This document shows, one piece after another, positions 30,178 to 39,259 of a DNA stretch of 64,000 nucleotides (position 1 is its first letter; each line of letters opens with the position of its first letter). Location of the stretch: contig NZ_JAQZCH010000001.1 of assembly GCF_028737325.1 (NCBI RefSeq), positions 1,036,732 to 1,100,731 of the forward strand. The letters are read 5' to 3'. The stretch is from Microbacterium thalli (GTDB lineage Bacteria; Actinomycetota; Actinomycetes; Actinomycetales; Microbacteriaceae). The notes below the pieces were generated by a model. It worked only from the letters and a program-made list of their open reading frames with translations, did no database searches and was not told the origin of the DNA. Position numbers and translations under genes: made by a program.

Positions 30178-30663
30178 TCAGCCGCGACGGAAGAGGCGTC
30201 GGCGCCGGGGCGGATCGGAGGAGGAATCGGATGCCGCTGCTCGGGCGGCATCCGCTCGTCTCGCCCGCCACGCGGCGACCTCGGCCTCGACGTCGCGGGT
30301 CGGGGTCACGACCGGCGGGCCCCCGAGTAGCTGACGGCGCGCCTCGATCACGCGTCGGTTGAAGTCCGAGACGTACTCGCGCACGTCCTCTTCGCGGCTC
30401 AACGCGTCGGCACGGGCATCGAACTCGACGTGCTCGGTGCGCAGCATGAGTGCGGGCGGCCCGAGGCCCGTGAGCTGTTCGGTGCGGATCTTGCGCCGGA
30501 TCCACCAGTCGGGGTCGTGCTCGTCGCCGAGGCCCTCGATCGGCTTGCCGGCTCCGGGCAGGTCGTCGAAGTCGCCGCGGCGGATCGCCTGCTGGATGGA
30601 CGTCTCGATGTAGGCGGCGCGCTCGCGCGGACCGGGCGGGGTGGCGGGGGCATCGTCGCTCAT
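30178..30663 (-). CDS. DUF1992 (DnaJC28-like conserved domain) protein
   Basis: This 161-residue protein has the conserved DUF1992 domain in its first 90 residues: RERAAYIETSIQQAIRRGDF, DDLPGAGKPIEGLGDEHDPD and WWIRRKIRTEQLTGL. Eukaryotic relatives are called DnaJC28, but no J domain is present here. The C-terminal third is Arg/Ala/Ser-rich and ends RRRRLFRRG. The ATG at 30663 has a GGAGGAGGAG ribosome binding site. The function of the family is unknown. It is divergent from a FUSC-type gene. Confidence 0.85.
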   Translation of the reverse strand: MSDDAPATPPGPRERAAYIETSIQQAIRRGDFDDLPGAGKPIEGLGDEHDPDWWIRRKIRTEQLTGLGPPALMLRTEHVEFDARADALSREEDVREYVSDFNRRVIEARRQLLGGPPVVTPTRDVEAEVAAWRARRADAARAAASDSSSDPPRRRRLFRRG

Positions 30664-30735
30664 GTCGTTCTCCTCCTCCAGCCTAGGGTCGGCCGAGAGC
30701 GGCGGCGCCGGCGCGCGACGGGAGAGAATGGAGCA

Positions 30736-31833
30736 ATGCCTGCCGCCGATCCTGCCGCCGATCCCGTCCCGCAGTCGTGGTGGCGGCGCGAGGCGGGCGA
30801 GCTCGGGCGCAGCCTGACCCGGTTCGGCCCGGCGCCCGGACCGCGTTGGCATCTCGGGCTGCAGGCGGCGACGGCGATGGCGGTGCCCGTGGTCGCGCTG
30901 TCGGCGATCGGTTACGAGAGCATCGGCCTGCTCGCCGCGACGGGCGCGTTCGCCACGCTCTACGGCGGTCGTTTCACGCCGCGCGAGCGGATCGTGGTCG
31001 TCCCGATCGTCGCCGCCCTGCTGGGGGCGTGCGCGGCCGCGGGGGTGCTCGCCGCCGTCCTCGGTCCCGTCGTGGTCGCCGCGGGCCTCGTGGTGGTCGC
31101 CGTTGCGGCATCCGCGCTCGTCTTCGGGCTCTCCGTGGGGCCGCCCGGGCCCTTGTTCCCGGTTCTCATCTATGGGCTCTCGGCACACGTGACGGCACCG
31201 ACCGCGTCGCACCGCGGCCTCGATCCCGGGCTCTACCTCGCGGTGCTCGCGGCCTCGCTCGCGTTCGCGTGGGTCGTGACGGCGATCCCCGCGCTGCGAT
31301 CGAAGCATCGCCGCACGCCGCCGCGCCCGCTGTCGGCGCTCTTTCCGCGCGCCCACCGCGAAACCGAGGCTCGCACGCTCGTCGTGCGGGCGGCCGCCGT
31401 GGCGATCGTCGGCACCGCGGCGTCGCTCGTCGTCGATCCCGAGCGGGCGTACTGGATCGTGGGGGCGGGGATCGCCGTGCTGGGCGTGAGCACGAGCCGT
31501 CGGGTGGCGCTCTCGCGCGGCATCCATCGGGCCCTCGGGACCGCTGTCGGTGCGGGCGTGTACCTCGCGATCGCGTTCGTCCCGCTGCCGGGGATCGTGC
31601 TGGGTGTGGTCCTCGGGGCGCTGCAGTTCGTCGTCGAGCTCGTCGTCGTGCGGCATTACGCGCTCGCGCTGCTGTTCATCACCCCGCTCGTGCTGCTCAT
31701 CCTGGGCGCGGCGGGCGGGAGCGGGCCCGAGCTCGCGATTGAGCGCGTCGTCGACACCGCCGTCGGTGCGGCGCTCGGGACGCTCAGCAGCCTGATCGTC
31801 GTCCGGGGCAGAACGCCGCGCGCCGCCGCATGA
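30736..31833 (+). CDS. FUSC-family membrane protein (putative aromatic/small acid exporter)
   Basis: This 365-residue integral membrane protein has two blocks of about five to six TM helices separated by a hydrophilic stretch (PALRSKHRRTPPRPLSALFP). The order is LGLQAATAMAVPVVALSAIG, AGVLAAVLGPVVVAAGLVVV and a C-terminal block with YWIVGAGIAVLGVSTSRRVA. The duplicated helical blocks match FUSC/fusaric-acid-resistance-like proteins, which export aromatic acids or other weak acids. The ATG at 30736 is preceded at 6 nt by a degenerate leaderless -10 box (GAGAAT). It is followed by a PadR gene on the same strand, which may regulate it only if they share a promoter. A second FUSC-type gene is at 42032. 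Confidence 0.75.
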   Translation: MPAADPAADPVPQSWWRREAGELGRSLTRFGPAPGPRWHLGLQAATAMAVPVVALSAIGYESIGLLAATGAFATLYGGRFTPRERIVVVPIVAALLGACAAAGVLAAVLGPVVVAAGLVVVAVAASALVFGLSVGPPGPLFPVLIYGLSAHVTAPTASHRGLDPGLYLAVLAASLAFAWVVTAIPALRSKHRRTPPRPLSALFPRAHRETEARTLVVRAAAVAIVGTAASLVVDPERAYWIVGAGIAVLGVSTSRRVALSRGIHRALGTAVGAGVYLAIAFVPLPGIVLGVVLGALQFVVELVVVRHYALALLFITPLVLLILGAAGGSGPELAIERVVDTAVGAALGTLSSLIVVRGRTPRAAA

Positions 31834-31842
31834 GCGATCGGG

Positions 31843-31885
31843 CATACCGGGTATGTATATACTCGCAAACTGCATACCCGGTAGG
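31843..31885. promoter_or_regulatory. Two PadR-type palindromes flanking the padR promoter
   Basis: Site 1, CATACCGGGTATG (31843-31855), is a perfect palindrome with a central G. Site 2, CATACCCGGTAGG (31873-31885), is the same motif with one degenerate end. They start 30 bp apart (about three helical turns) and bracket a TATACT -10 box at 31858-31863. Autoregulation by the PadR protein encoded at 31898 is the obvious reading. Confidence 0.75.
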
Positions 31886-31897
31886 CGGAAGGACATC

Positions 31898-32491
31898 ATG
31901 TCGGTGCGACTGAGCCTGCTGGCGATCCTCGACCAAGGCCCGTGCTACGGGTATCAGCTGCGGTCGGAGTTCGACCGTCGCACCGGCTCGACGTGGCCGC
32001 TCAACGTGGGCCAGATCTACAACACGCTCGACCGGCTCGAGCGCGACGGGCTCGTCGAGAAGGGCGCGGTCGACGAGCAGGGTCACGTGTACTGGCAGAT
32101 CACGGATGCCGGTCGCGCCGAGGTGTCGTCGTGGCTGCGTTCGCCCGTCGAGCGTCCGTCGGGTACGCGTGACGAGCTGGCCATCAAGCTCGCGGTGGCC
32201 GCGACGCTGCCCGGAGTCGATGTCGCCGGAGTGATCCAGGAGCAGCGCCGCGCCTCGCTCGCTCAGGCGGCGGAGCTGCGCGCCGCGGTCTACCCGGGCC
32301 CGGATGCCGACGGGCCCGAGCAGCTCGCATGGTCGCTCGTCACCGACTCGATGATCTTCGCCGTCGAGGCCGAACTGCGGTGGCTCGAGCACGTCGAGCA
32401 GAGGCTGGGGCAGCGCCCCGAGCGCACCCTGGGGCTCGAGCTGTCGACCGTCCGGCCCAAGCGCGGCCGGCCCGCTCGCCGCGCCGCCTGA
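31898..32491 (+). CDS. PadR-family transcriptional regulator
   Basis: This 197-residue protein has the PadR winged helix MSVRLSLLAILDQGPCYGYQ, FDRRTGSTWPLNVGQIYNTL, DRLERDGLVEKGAVDEQGHV, and a C-terminal helical Vir-type dimerisation domain. The Leu-Asn-Val-Gly-Gln-Ile-Tyr recognition segment is diagnostic. The ATG at 31898 follows GGAAGG. PadR proteins sense phenolic acids or drugs and repress exporters. The promoter carries two copies of a palindrome (31843-31885). The neighbouring FUSC exporter gene is upstream on the same strand and could be a target in trans only. Confidence 0.88.
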   Translation: MSVRLSLLAILDQGPCYGYQLRSEFDRRTGSTWPLNVGQIYNTLDRLERDGLVEKGAVDEQGHVYWQITDAGRAEVSSWLRSPVERPSGTRDELAIKLAVAATLPGVDVAGVIQEQRRASLAQAAELRAAVYPGPDADGPEQLAWSLVTDSMIFAVEAELRWLEHVEQRLGQRPERTLGLELSTVRPKRGRPARRAA

Positions 32492-32521
32492 GCGCCCTTC
32501 TCAGGCGACTGCCAGGAAACC

Positions 32522-32553
32522 GCCGCGATCCGCACGAGGATGCGGATCGCGGC
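32522..32553. terminator. Hairpin after padR
   Basis: GCCGCGATCCGCA (32522-32534) and TGCGGATCGCGGC (32541-32553) form a perfect 13-bp stem with a 6-nt loop, 30 bp beyond the padR stop. There is no T-tract. Confidence 0.75.
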
Positions 32554-32669
32554 GCGGGCATCCGGGGCGTTCGACCCGATCGCGTCGAAGTCGTCCAATC
32601 CGCATCCGGGGGTCGTCCCGGATAGCCCCCCGTGCCGCAACTCTGCGGGACGTGATGGAAGGAAGAGAC

Positions 32670-33350
32670 ATGCGTACGAACCTGAAGCGAGCAGCATTCT
32701 TCGGCACGGCAGGCCTCGGCGTCGCCGCGATCGCCACCGCCGGATTCGCTCTGCCCGCGTCGGCCGACGACAGCACGTCCGTCGACTCGTCCACCACCGA
32801 CACGAACACCTCGACCGATGTGTCGTCGTCGTTCGACGCGCTGTCGACGTTCATCGACGGCGTGCTCGACGCGAACGGCAACGCGGTCGGCGAGAACGCC
32901 GCCATCGGCAACCTCGGTCTCGACGGCGGCCTCGTCAACGGCCCGCTCATCAGCGACGTCGGCAACGGCGCGCTCCTGTCGGGCAACGACACCCCGATCG
33001 CCTCGGGCAACGAGACCAACGCCCCGATCGGCTCGGGCAACGACACCGCCGTGGACGCCCCGATCGGCTCGGGCAACGAGGTCGGCAACGGCAGCGGCAA
33101 CGGCAACGAGGTCGGCTCGGGCAACGAGACCGGCAACGGAAACGAGACCGGAAACGGCAACGAGGCGGGCACCGGCAACCAGGCCGACACCGACCTCGGC
33201 AACGGCACCGACGTGGGCACGGGCGACGTCAGCACCGGCGACCTCACGAGCGGCATCGAGAACACCGTCGACAACACGGTCGACAACCTCGTCGGCGACG
33301 TCTCGTCCGACGTCGACGACCTCGTGGGCGGCATCCTCGGCGACCGCTGA
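32670..33350 (+). CDS. Secreted Gly/Asn-repeat protein
   Basis: This 226-residue exported protein has a signal peptide (MRTNLKRAAFFGTAGLGVAA, with predicted cleavage after Ala-Ser-Ala at about residue 32). A Ser/Thr/Asp-rich segment follows, then an array of GSGNE/TGNGNE-type repeats at about 105-175 (APIGSGNDTAVDAPIGSGNE, VGNGSGNGNE and so on). The C-terminus alternates Val/Asp (NTVDNTVDNLVGDVSSDVDD). GGAAGG precedes the ATG at 32670. The acidic, Gly/Asn-rich repeats suggest a flexible or Ca-binding wall-associated protein, but no RTX consensus is met. No LPXTG anchor is seen. Function is unknown. Confidence 0.75.
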   Translation: MRTNLKRAAFFGTAGLGVAAIATAGFALPASADDSTSVDSSTTDTNTSTDVSSSFDALSTFIDGVLDANGNAVGENAAIGNLGLDGGLVNGPLISDVGNGALLSGNDTPIASGNETNAPIGSGNDTAVDAPIGSGNEVGNGSGNGNEVGSGNETGNGNETGNGNEAGTGNQADTDLGNGTDVGTGDVSTGDLTSGIENTVDNTVDNLVGDVSSDVDDLVGGILGDR

Positions 33351-33468
33351 TCCACGGCGCGGCGGGCGCATCCCGGCCGCCGCACCCATCCGCACGGGCG
33401 GCATCGACCACGGTCGGTGCCGCCCGTCGGCGCGCCGGGGGCGTGAGCCCGCCCGCTAGCCTGGCGGC

Positions 33469-34467
33469 ATGAGCGAAGAGGCGCCCGGTCGGCTGCGCGT
33501 GGGCGTGCGGGATGTCGCCGCTGCGGCCGGCGTGTCGACGCAGACGGTCTCGCGCGTGCTCAACGACCACCCCCACATCCGGCCCGAGACCCGCGACCGC
33601 GTCGTGGCCGCGATGGCCGAGCTCGGCTACCGCGTCAACAACGCCGCGCGCAGCCTCGGAACGGCGACGACGCGCACCATCGGCGTCCTCGCCTCCGACA
33701 TCGACCTCTTCGGCCCGGCCGCAGGCATCGCCGCGCTCGAACGCGCGGCTCGGTCGGCGGGGCGGTGGACCGCGACGGCCTACGCGGACGGCGTCGACGC
33801 CGCGAGCGTCGCGGAGGCCGCCGAGCACCTGCTCGCGCAGGGGGTGGACGGCATCGTCCTCGTCGCCCCCCACACCACGGCGATCGAAGCGCTCGACCTC
33901 GCGCGATCGGGGGTGCCGATCGTGTCGCTTCCGGGGGACGCGTCGGCGCCCGCGCAGCGGCAGGCCGAGGGCGCCGCGCTCGCCGTCGACCACCTCGTCG
34001 AGCTCGGACACCGCCGCATCGGGCAGGTCTCGGGTCCGTCGGAATGGCTCGAGGCGATCGCGCGCGACCGCGGCGCGGCCGACGCGCTCGCGCGTCACGA
34101 CCTGACCGCGGCGGGCCGATGGGCGGGGGACTGGTCCGCTGGGTCGGGCGCGGCTCTCGCGGCCCCGATCGCCGACGCGCTGCGCGGCACCGATCCGCCG
34201 ACGGCGTTCGTCGTCGCGAACGATCAGATGGCCCTCGGGTTGATCTCGGGGCTCGACGCCCTCGGGGTGTCGGTGCCGCGCGACGTGAGCGTCGTCGGAT
34301 TCGACGACCACCCGGATGCCGCCTTCTACCGGCCGGCGCTGACGACGGTGCGTCTCGACATCGCCGGCGAGGCGCGACGCTGCGTCGCCGTGCTGCTGGG
34401 CGAGCCGCACCCGGCCGCGCCCGAGCCGCCGCGCCTCGTCGTGCGCGCGTCCACCCGGTCGCGCTGA
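33469..34467 (+). CDS. LacI-family regulator of the arabinose-type operon
   Basis: This 332-residue protein has the LacI helix-turn-helix and hinge at the N-terminus (VGVRDVAAAAGVSTQTVSRV, LNDHPHIRPETRDRV, NNAARSLGTATTRTIGVL). A periplasmic-binding-protein-like effector domain follows (DGIVLVAPHTT, HRRIGQVSGPSEW, AFVVANDQMALGLISGLDAL). TAGCCT 6 nt before the ATG at 33469 marks a leaderless start. The perfect palindrome at 34524-34537, between this gene and the sugar kinase gene, matches the inverted-repeat style of LacI operators. L-arabinose or L-ribulose is the likely inducer from context. Confidence 0.88.
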   Translation: MSEEAPGRLRVGVRDVAAAAGVSTQTVSRVLNDHPHIRPETRDRVVAAMAELGYRVNNAARSLGTATTRTIGVLASDIDLFGPAAGIAALERAARSAGRWTATAYADGVDAASVAEAAEHLLAQGVDGIVLVAPHTTAIEALDLARSGVPIVSLPGDASAPAQRQAEGAALAVDHLVELGHRRIGQVSGPSEWLEAIARDRGAADALARHDLTAAGRWAGDWSAGSGAALAAPIADALRGTDPPTAFVVANDQMALGLISGLDALGVSVPRDVSVVGFDDHPDAAFYRPALTTVRLDIAGEARRCVAVLLGEPHPAAPEPPRLVVRASTRSR

Positions 34468-34523
34468 GTCGGCGCCCGGCGCGCTTGCGCACCGGGCTGG
34501 TGCCGGTGGTGGTGCCCGCGCTC

Positions 34524-34537
34524 TGTTACCGGTAACA
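34524..34537. promoter_or_regulatory. 14-bp perfect palindrome, LacI-type operator
   Basis: TGTTACCGGTAACA is its own reverse complement and lies 35 bp before the kinase GTG. TAACAT (34533-34538) inside it could be the -10 box, so binding would block transcription. LacI-family sites often have a central CG and about this length. Confidence 0.8.
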
Positions 34538-34571
34538 TGATCGCACCGCGGCTCGACCAATGGAGGCATCC

Positions 34572-36167
34572 GTGACCAACAGCGCCACTCGCGACGACAT
34601 CGTCGCCGGTCGCACCAGTCTGGGCATCGAGTTCGGCTCGACCCGCATTAAGGCATGCCTGGTCGGGCCCGACCCCACCGATGTCATCGCGACGGGGTCT
34701 CACGCGTGGGAGAACCGCTTCGAGGATCGGCGCTGGACGTACGCGCTCGATGACGTGTGGTCGGGGGTGCAGGCCGCCTACGCCGACCTCGTCGCGAACG
34801 TGCGCGCCGCCCACGGCGTCACTCCCGAGACCTTCGGTGCGATCGGCGTGTCGGCCATGATGCACGGCTACCTCGCGTTCGACGCGTCCGACGAGCTGCT
34901 CGTGCCGTTCCGCACGTGGCGCAACACGAGCACGGGTCCGGCCGCGGCCGAGCTCAGCGCGCTGCTCGGCATCAACATCCCGCTGCGCTGGTCCATCGCT
35001 CATCTGCACCAGGCGGTGCTCGACGACGAGCCGCACGTCGCCGACATCCGATTCGTCACGACCCTCGCCGGCTACGTCCACGGACGCCTGACGGGCGAGA
35101 AGGTGCTCGGCGTCGGCGACGCGTCGGGCATGTTCCCCATCGACCCCGCGACCCGCGACTACGACCAGCGCCGCGTCGACCTCTTCGACGCACACGCGGC
35201 GGGCCGGCTGCCCGCCGACCTGCGCTCGCTGCTGCCCGCGGTGCGCGTCGCGGGACAGGCAGCCGGGTCGTTGACGCCCGCGGGTGCGGCCTTGCTCGAT
35301 CCGTCCGGCGCCCTGCGCCCCGGCGTTCCGTTCTGCCCGCCCGAGGGCGATGCCGGCACCGGCATGGTGGCGACGGCTGCGGTCGCGCCGCGCACCGGCA
35401 ACGTCAGCGCCGGCACGAGCATCTTCGCGATGGTGGTGCTCGAGCGCCCGCTGCAGAGCATGCACCACGAGATCGACGTCGTCACCACCCCCGCGGGCGA
35501 CCTCGTCGCGATGGTGCACTGCAACAACGGAGCCAGCGAGCTCGCCGCGTGGGCGGGCATGTTCGAGCGATTCGCCGCCGCCGCCGGCTTCCCGCTCGAG
35601 CCCGACGCCGTCTACGAGGCGCTCTTCCGCGAGGCGCTCGCCGGCGAGGCGGACGCGGGCGGGCTGCTCGCGTACAACCACCTCGCCGGAGAGCCGATCG
35701 CGGGAACCGACGAGGGGCGCCCGCTGTTCGTGCGCACCCCCGACAGCCGATTCACGCTGGGCAACGCGATCCGCGCGCAGCTGTACGGCGTGTTCGGCAC
35801 GCTCGCCCTCGGCATGCGCGTGCTCGACGCCGAGGGTGTCGCGCTCGACCGGATGTTCGCGCACGGCGGGATGTTCCGCACCGCCGGCGTCGCGCAGCGG
35901 TTCCTCGCCGCAGCACTCGCCGCCCCCGTCGCCGTCGGCGAGACCGCCTCGGAGGGCGGAGCCTGGGGCATCGCCGTCCTCGCCGCCTACCTCGACCACA
36001 GCGCGGATCTCGACCTCGACACCTACCTGCAGCAGCGCGTGTTCGCCGCGGCATCCATCGACGTCGCCGAACCCGACGACGCGGATGCCGCCGGCTTCGC
36101 CGCCTACCTCGACCGATACGACGCCGGCCTCGCGATCGAACGCGCCGCCGTCGCCGCCCTCTCGTAA
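34572..36167 (+). CDS. FGGY-family carbohydrate kinase, probable L-ribulokinase
   Basis: This 531-residue sugar kinase has the two FGGY-type ATPase domains. It shows [20 protein letters not shown] (phosphate 1), the substrate-contact region [20 protein letters not shown] with FRTWRNTST, and the C-terminal nucleotide signature [20 protein letters not shown]. The GTG at 34572 is preferred because TGGAGG lies 6 nt upstream; ATG 34560 sits on that ribosome binding site. It is directly followed by L-arabinose isomerase, so it should phosphorylate L-ribulose. The sequence is nearer to xylulokinase-like FGGY enzymes than to classical AraB, so D-xylulose cannot be excluded. Confidence 0.83.
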   Translation: MTNSATRDDIVAGRTSLGIEFGSTRIKACLVGPDPTDVIATGSHAWENRFEDRRWTYALDDVWSGVQAAYADLVANVRAAHGVTPETFGAIGVSAMMHGYLAFDASDELLVPFRTWRNTSTGPAAAELSALLGINIPLRWSIAHLHQAVLDDEPHVADIRFVTTLAGYVHGRLTGEKVLGVGDASGMFPIDPATRDYDQRRVDLFDAHAAGRLPADLRSLLPAVRVAGQAAGSLTPAGAALLDPSGALRPGVPFCPPEGDAGTGMVATAAVAPRTGNVSAGTSIFAMVVLERPLQSMHHEIDVVTTPAGDLVAMVHCNNGASELAAWAGMFERFAAAAGFPLEPDAVYEALFREALAGEADAGGLLAYNHLAGEPIAGTDEGRPLFVRTPDSRFTLGNAIRAQLYGVFGTLALGMRVLDAEGVALDRMFAHGGMFRTAGVAQRFLAAALAAPVAVGETASEGGAWGIAVLAAYLDHSADLDLDTYLQQRVFAAASIDVAEPDDADAAGFAAYLDRYDAGLAIERAAVAALS

Positions 36168-36183
36168 CCCGGAAGAAGAAACG

Positions 36184-37686
36184 ATGACCCTCTCCACCTC
36201 GCTCGAGCAGTACACCGTCTGGTTCGTCACCGGCAGCCAGAACCTCTACGGCGAAGAGACCCTGCGCCAGGTCGCCGAGCAGTCCCAGCAGGTCGTCGCC
36301 GGCCTCGCCGGGCTGCCGGTCCGCGTCGAGTGGAAGCCGGTGCTCAAGGACTCCGAGTCGATCCGCCGCCTGGCGCTCGACGCCAACGCCGATGACTCGG
36401 TCATCGGCGTCATCGCGTGGATGCACACCTTCAGCCCCGCGAAGATGTGGATCACCGGGCTCGATGCGCTGCGCAAGCCCCTGCTGCACCTGCACACGCA
36501 GGCGAACGTCGAGCTGCCCTGGGCCGACATCGACTTCGACTTCATGAACCTCAATCAGGCCGCCCACGGCGACCGCGAGTTCGGCTACATCCAGACGCGT
36601 CTCGGGGTTCCCCGCAAGACCGTCGTGGGGCACGTGTCGAACCCAGCCGTGGTGCAGCAGATCGATGACTGGGAGCGGGCGGCCGCGGGCTGGCAGGCCG
36701 TCCGCACCCTCAAACTCGCCCGCTTCGGCGACAACATGCGCTACGTCGCGGTCACCGAGGGCGACAAGACCGAGGCCGAGCTGCAGTTCGGCGTCCAGGT
36801 CAACACGTGGGGTGTGAACGAGCTGGCGGATGCCGTCGCCGCGGCCACCGACGACCAGATCGACGCCCTCGTGGCGGAGTACCTCGAGGCGTACGACGTC
36901 GCCGACGAACTCCGGCCGGGGGGCGAGCGCCACGCGTCGCTGCGCGACGGCGCCGCGATCGAGGTCGGTCTCCGGTCGTTCCTCGAGGCGGGCGGCTTCG
37001 GTGCCTTCACCACCTCGTTCGAAGACCTCGGCGCGCTGACCCAGCTGCCCGGTCTCGCGGTGCAGCGGCTCATGGCCGAGGGCTACGGCTTCGGTGCGGA
37101 GGGCGACTGGAAGACGGCCATCCTCGTCCGGGTCGCCAACGTCATGGGAGCGGGCCTCCCCGGCGGCGCGAGCCTCATGGAGGACTACACCTACGACCTG
37201 GTGCCCGGCTCCGAGCGCATCCTCGGGGCCCACATGCTCGAGGTCTCGCCGTCGCTCACGACCGCGAAGCCGCGCCTCGAGATCCACCCGCTCGGCATCG
37301 GCGGCAAGGACGACCCGGTGCGACTCGTCTTCACGGCCGACCCCGGACCGGCGCTCGTGGTCGCCCTCAGCGACATGCGCGACCGCTTCCGCCTGACGGC
37401 CAACGTCGTCGAGAACGTCGATGCCCCCGATCTGCCCAAGCTGCCCGTCGGCCGTGCCATCTGGAAGCCGGCGCCGGACTTCGCGACCTCGGCCGCGTGC
37501 TGGCTCGCCGCGGGCGCCGCGCACCACACGGTGATGACGACGGCCGTCGGCATCGAGGTCTTCCGCGACTTCGCCGAGATCGCCGGCACCGAGCTCGTCG
37601 TCATCGACGAGGACACGACGGTGCGAGGATTCCAGAAGGAGCTCCGCTGGAACCAGGCGTACTACCGCCTGGCGCGCGGCCTCTGA
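36184..37686 (+). CDS. araA: L-arabinose isomerase
   Basis: This 500-residue enzyme interconverts L-arabinose and L-ribulose. The protein matches AraA along its length: [20 protein letters not shown] at the start, [38 protein letters not shown] with [30 protein letters not shown] and a C-terminal [20 protein letters not shown]. Metal-ligand Glu and His residues (in FGAEGDWK and the final His pair) are conserved. It begins 16 nt after the kinase stop and is followed 31 nt later by an aldose epimerase gene. There is no araD in the window. Confidence 0.95.
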   Translation: MTLSTSLEQYTVWFVTGSQNLYGEETLRQVAEQSQQVVAGLAGLPVRVEWKPVLKDSESIRRLALDANADDSVIGVIAWMHTFSPAKMWITGLDALRKPLLHLHTQANVELPWADIDFDFMNLNQAAHGDREFGYIQTRLGVPRKTVVGHVSNPAVVQQIDDWERAAAGWQAVRTLKLARFGDNMRYVAVTEGDKTEAELQFGVQVNTWGVNELADAVAAATDDQIDALVAEYLEAYDVADELRPGGERHASLRDGAAIEVGLRSFLEAGGFGAFTTSFEDLGALTQLPGLAVQRLMAEGYGFGAEGDWKTAILVRVANVMGAGLPGGASLMEDYTYDLVPGSERILGAHMLEVSPSLTTAKPRLEIHPLGIGGKDDPVRLVFTADPGPALVVALSDMRDRFRLTANVVENVDAPDLPKLPVGRAIWKPAPDFATSAACWLAAGAAHHTVMTTAVGIEVFRDFAEIAGTELVVIDEDTTVRGFQKELRWNQAYYRLARGL

Positions 37687-37717
37687 GCTTCACCCACTGA
37701 ACCGAGAGGGGACGCCC

Positions 37718-38653
37718 GTGGCGGCATCCGGAACGTCGTACGTGCTGCGCGCGGGCGAGGCAGAGGCGATCATCGCCAGCGTGGGCGCGTCGCTGCGCTC
37801 GTATCGGGTCGACGGGCGCGACCTCGTCGTGCCCTACGGCGAGGACGAGGTGCGGCCCGGCTACCGCGGGGCGACGCTCGCGCCGTGGCCGAACCGCGTC
37901 GTCGACGGCGAGTACGAGGTGGCGGGCACTCGCTACAAGCTGGCGCTCACCGAGCCGCAGCGTCACCACGCGCTGCACGGCCTGGTCGCGTGGCTCGACT
38001 TCGACGCGGTGGTCGTGGCCGCCGACCACGTGACCCTCGCGGCGACCGTGGTCGCGCAGACCGCCTACCCGTGGACGCTGCGCGTCGAGACGACCTACCG
38101 TCTGGGTGCCGACGGACTGACGCAGACGGTGCGGGCGACGAACGAGAGCGCGGATGCCGCTCCCTTCGGCACGGGGCCGCACCCCTACCTCGTGGCGGGG
38201 GCGTCGCCGCTGGACGAATGGACGCTCGAGCTGCCCGCCGACCGCGTGCTCGAGGTCACCCCCGATCGGCTGGCGCCGATCGCGCTGGCCGATGTCGCGG
38301 GGTCGGAGCGGTTCGACTTCCGCGAGCCGCGGACGCTCGGCGCGGTCGAGATCGACCACGCGTTCACGGACGTGTCACGGTCGGCCTCCGGCGAGGCGAC
38401 GGTGCGGGTGACCGACCCCGCCGGGACCGGCGTGGCGATCTCGTGGGGTGAGGCGTGCGCCTGGGTGCAGGTGCACACCGCCGACCTGCCGGGCGGGCCG
38501 GCGCAGCCGGGGCACCGCGCGGGGCTCGCGGTCGAGCCGATGACGTGCGCGCCGGATGCGTTCAACGCCAGCCGGTACGACTACGACGCGGGGCTGATCT
38601 TCATCCAGCCGGGAGCCTCGTCCGAGGCATCCTGGCGGATCAGCGCCCTCTAG
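37718..38653 (+). CDS. Aldose 1-epimerase family protein
   Basis: This 311-residue galactose-mutarotase-like protein interconverts the alpha and beta anomers of free sugars. It carries YRGATLAPWPNRVVDGEYEV, HHALHGLVAWLDF (active-site His region), FGTGPHPYLVAG and the catalytic Glu region GLAVEPMTCAPDAFN. The GTG start at 37718 follows GAGAGGGGA. Its place as the last gene of the LacI-kinase-araA operon suggests it provides the right anomer of L-arabinose. The neighbouring reverse-strand membrane genes end the operon. Confidence 0.88.
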   Translation: MAASGTSYVLRAGEAEAIIASVGASLRSYRVDGRDLVVPYGEDEVRPGYRGATLAPWPNRVVDGEYEVAGTRYKLALTEPQRHHALHGLVAWLDFDAVVVAADHVTLAATVVAQTAYPWTLRVETTYRLGADGLTQTVRATNESADAAPFGTGPHPYLVAGASPLDEWTLELPADRVLEVTPDRLAPIALADVAGSERFDFREPRTLGAVEIDHAFTDVSRSASGEATVRVTDPAGTGVAISWGEACAWVQVHTADLPGGPAQPGHRAGLAVEPMTCAPDAFNASRYDYDAGLIFIQPGASSEASWRISAL

Positions 38654-38698
38654 TCGCGCGGAGCCGCAGCAGAGCCGCGGCGGGGCCGAGCGCGGGCG

Positions 38699-39259
38699 TC
38701 AGTGCCCGTGCTCGGTCGAGAAGAGCGGGTGATCCGAGTGGTCGGGCGCGGCGCGTCCGGCCTCGGTGGCGCCCAGGGCGGGTGTGACGAGCCCGGCGAC
38801 GATGACGCAGCCGGCGATCATGCCGAGGACGCTCGTGCGCGGGGAGACACGATCGGCTGGATCGGGCGTGGTGGATCGAGCGACGTCATCCGAAGCGGAG
38901 CGCGCTCGGCGGACGACGAACGCCGACGCGATGCCGTAGGCGAGATGGAGCAGGACGGCGACACCGACGGCGTGCACACTGATGCGCAGCGGGTCGACCG
39001 CGAGAGCGAGACCCGAAGCGACGGTGCCGATGACGGCGATCGCCATGCCGGTGCGCGGAGCGACGAGACGGCCGCGGGTCAGGGCGGCGACGCCCCATCC
39101 CAGGGCGGCCGCCCCGACGACCGCCGCGAGGACACCGACGCCGCGGTCAGCGACGCCGGTGCCCTGCGTGATCATGCCCGCGCCCACGCCGAGCTGAAGC
39201 AGGCCAGCCCCCCACGCGGCGAGCGTGGGCCAGGAGCGGGTGAGCGCGGAGGTGTTCAT
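38699..39259 (-). CDS. Membrane protein, unknown family, coupled to DUF4383 gene
   Basis: This 186-residue protein has four predicted TM helices (LAAWGAGLLQLGVGAGMI, GVGVLAAVVGAAALGWGVAA, TGMAIAVIGTVASGLALAV, ISVHAVGVAVLLHLAYGIAS). An isolated C-terminal one (SVLGMIAGCVIVAGLVTPAL) leads to a His-rich end (DHSDHPLFSTEHGH) that could bind metal. Its ATG overlaps the stop of the DUF4383 gene by 1 nt (TGATG), so the two are translated together. No named domain is recognised. Confidence 0.75.
   Translation of the reverse strand: MNTSALTRSWPTLAAWGAGLLQLGVGAGMITQGTGVADRGVGVLAAVVGAAALGWGVAALTRGRLVAPRTGMAIAVIGTVASGLALAVDPLRISVHAVGVAVLLHLAYGIASAFVVRRARSASDDVARSTTPDPADRVSPRTSVLGMIAGCVIVAGLVTPALGATEAGRAAPDHSDHPLFSTEHGH

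Noticed and set aside
33000..33200. Gly-Asn repeats as RTX calcium-binding toxin repeats
   Set aside because: The GGXGXDXUX nonapeptide consensus is not met.
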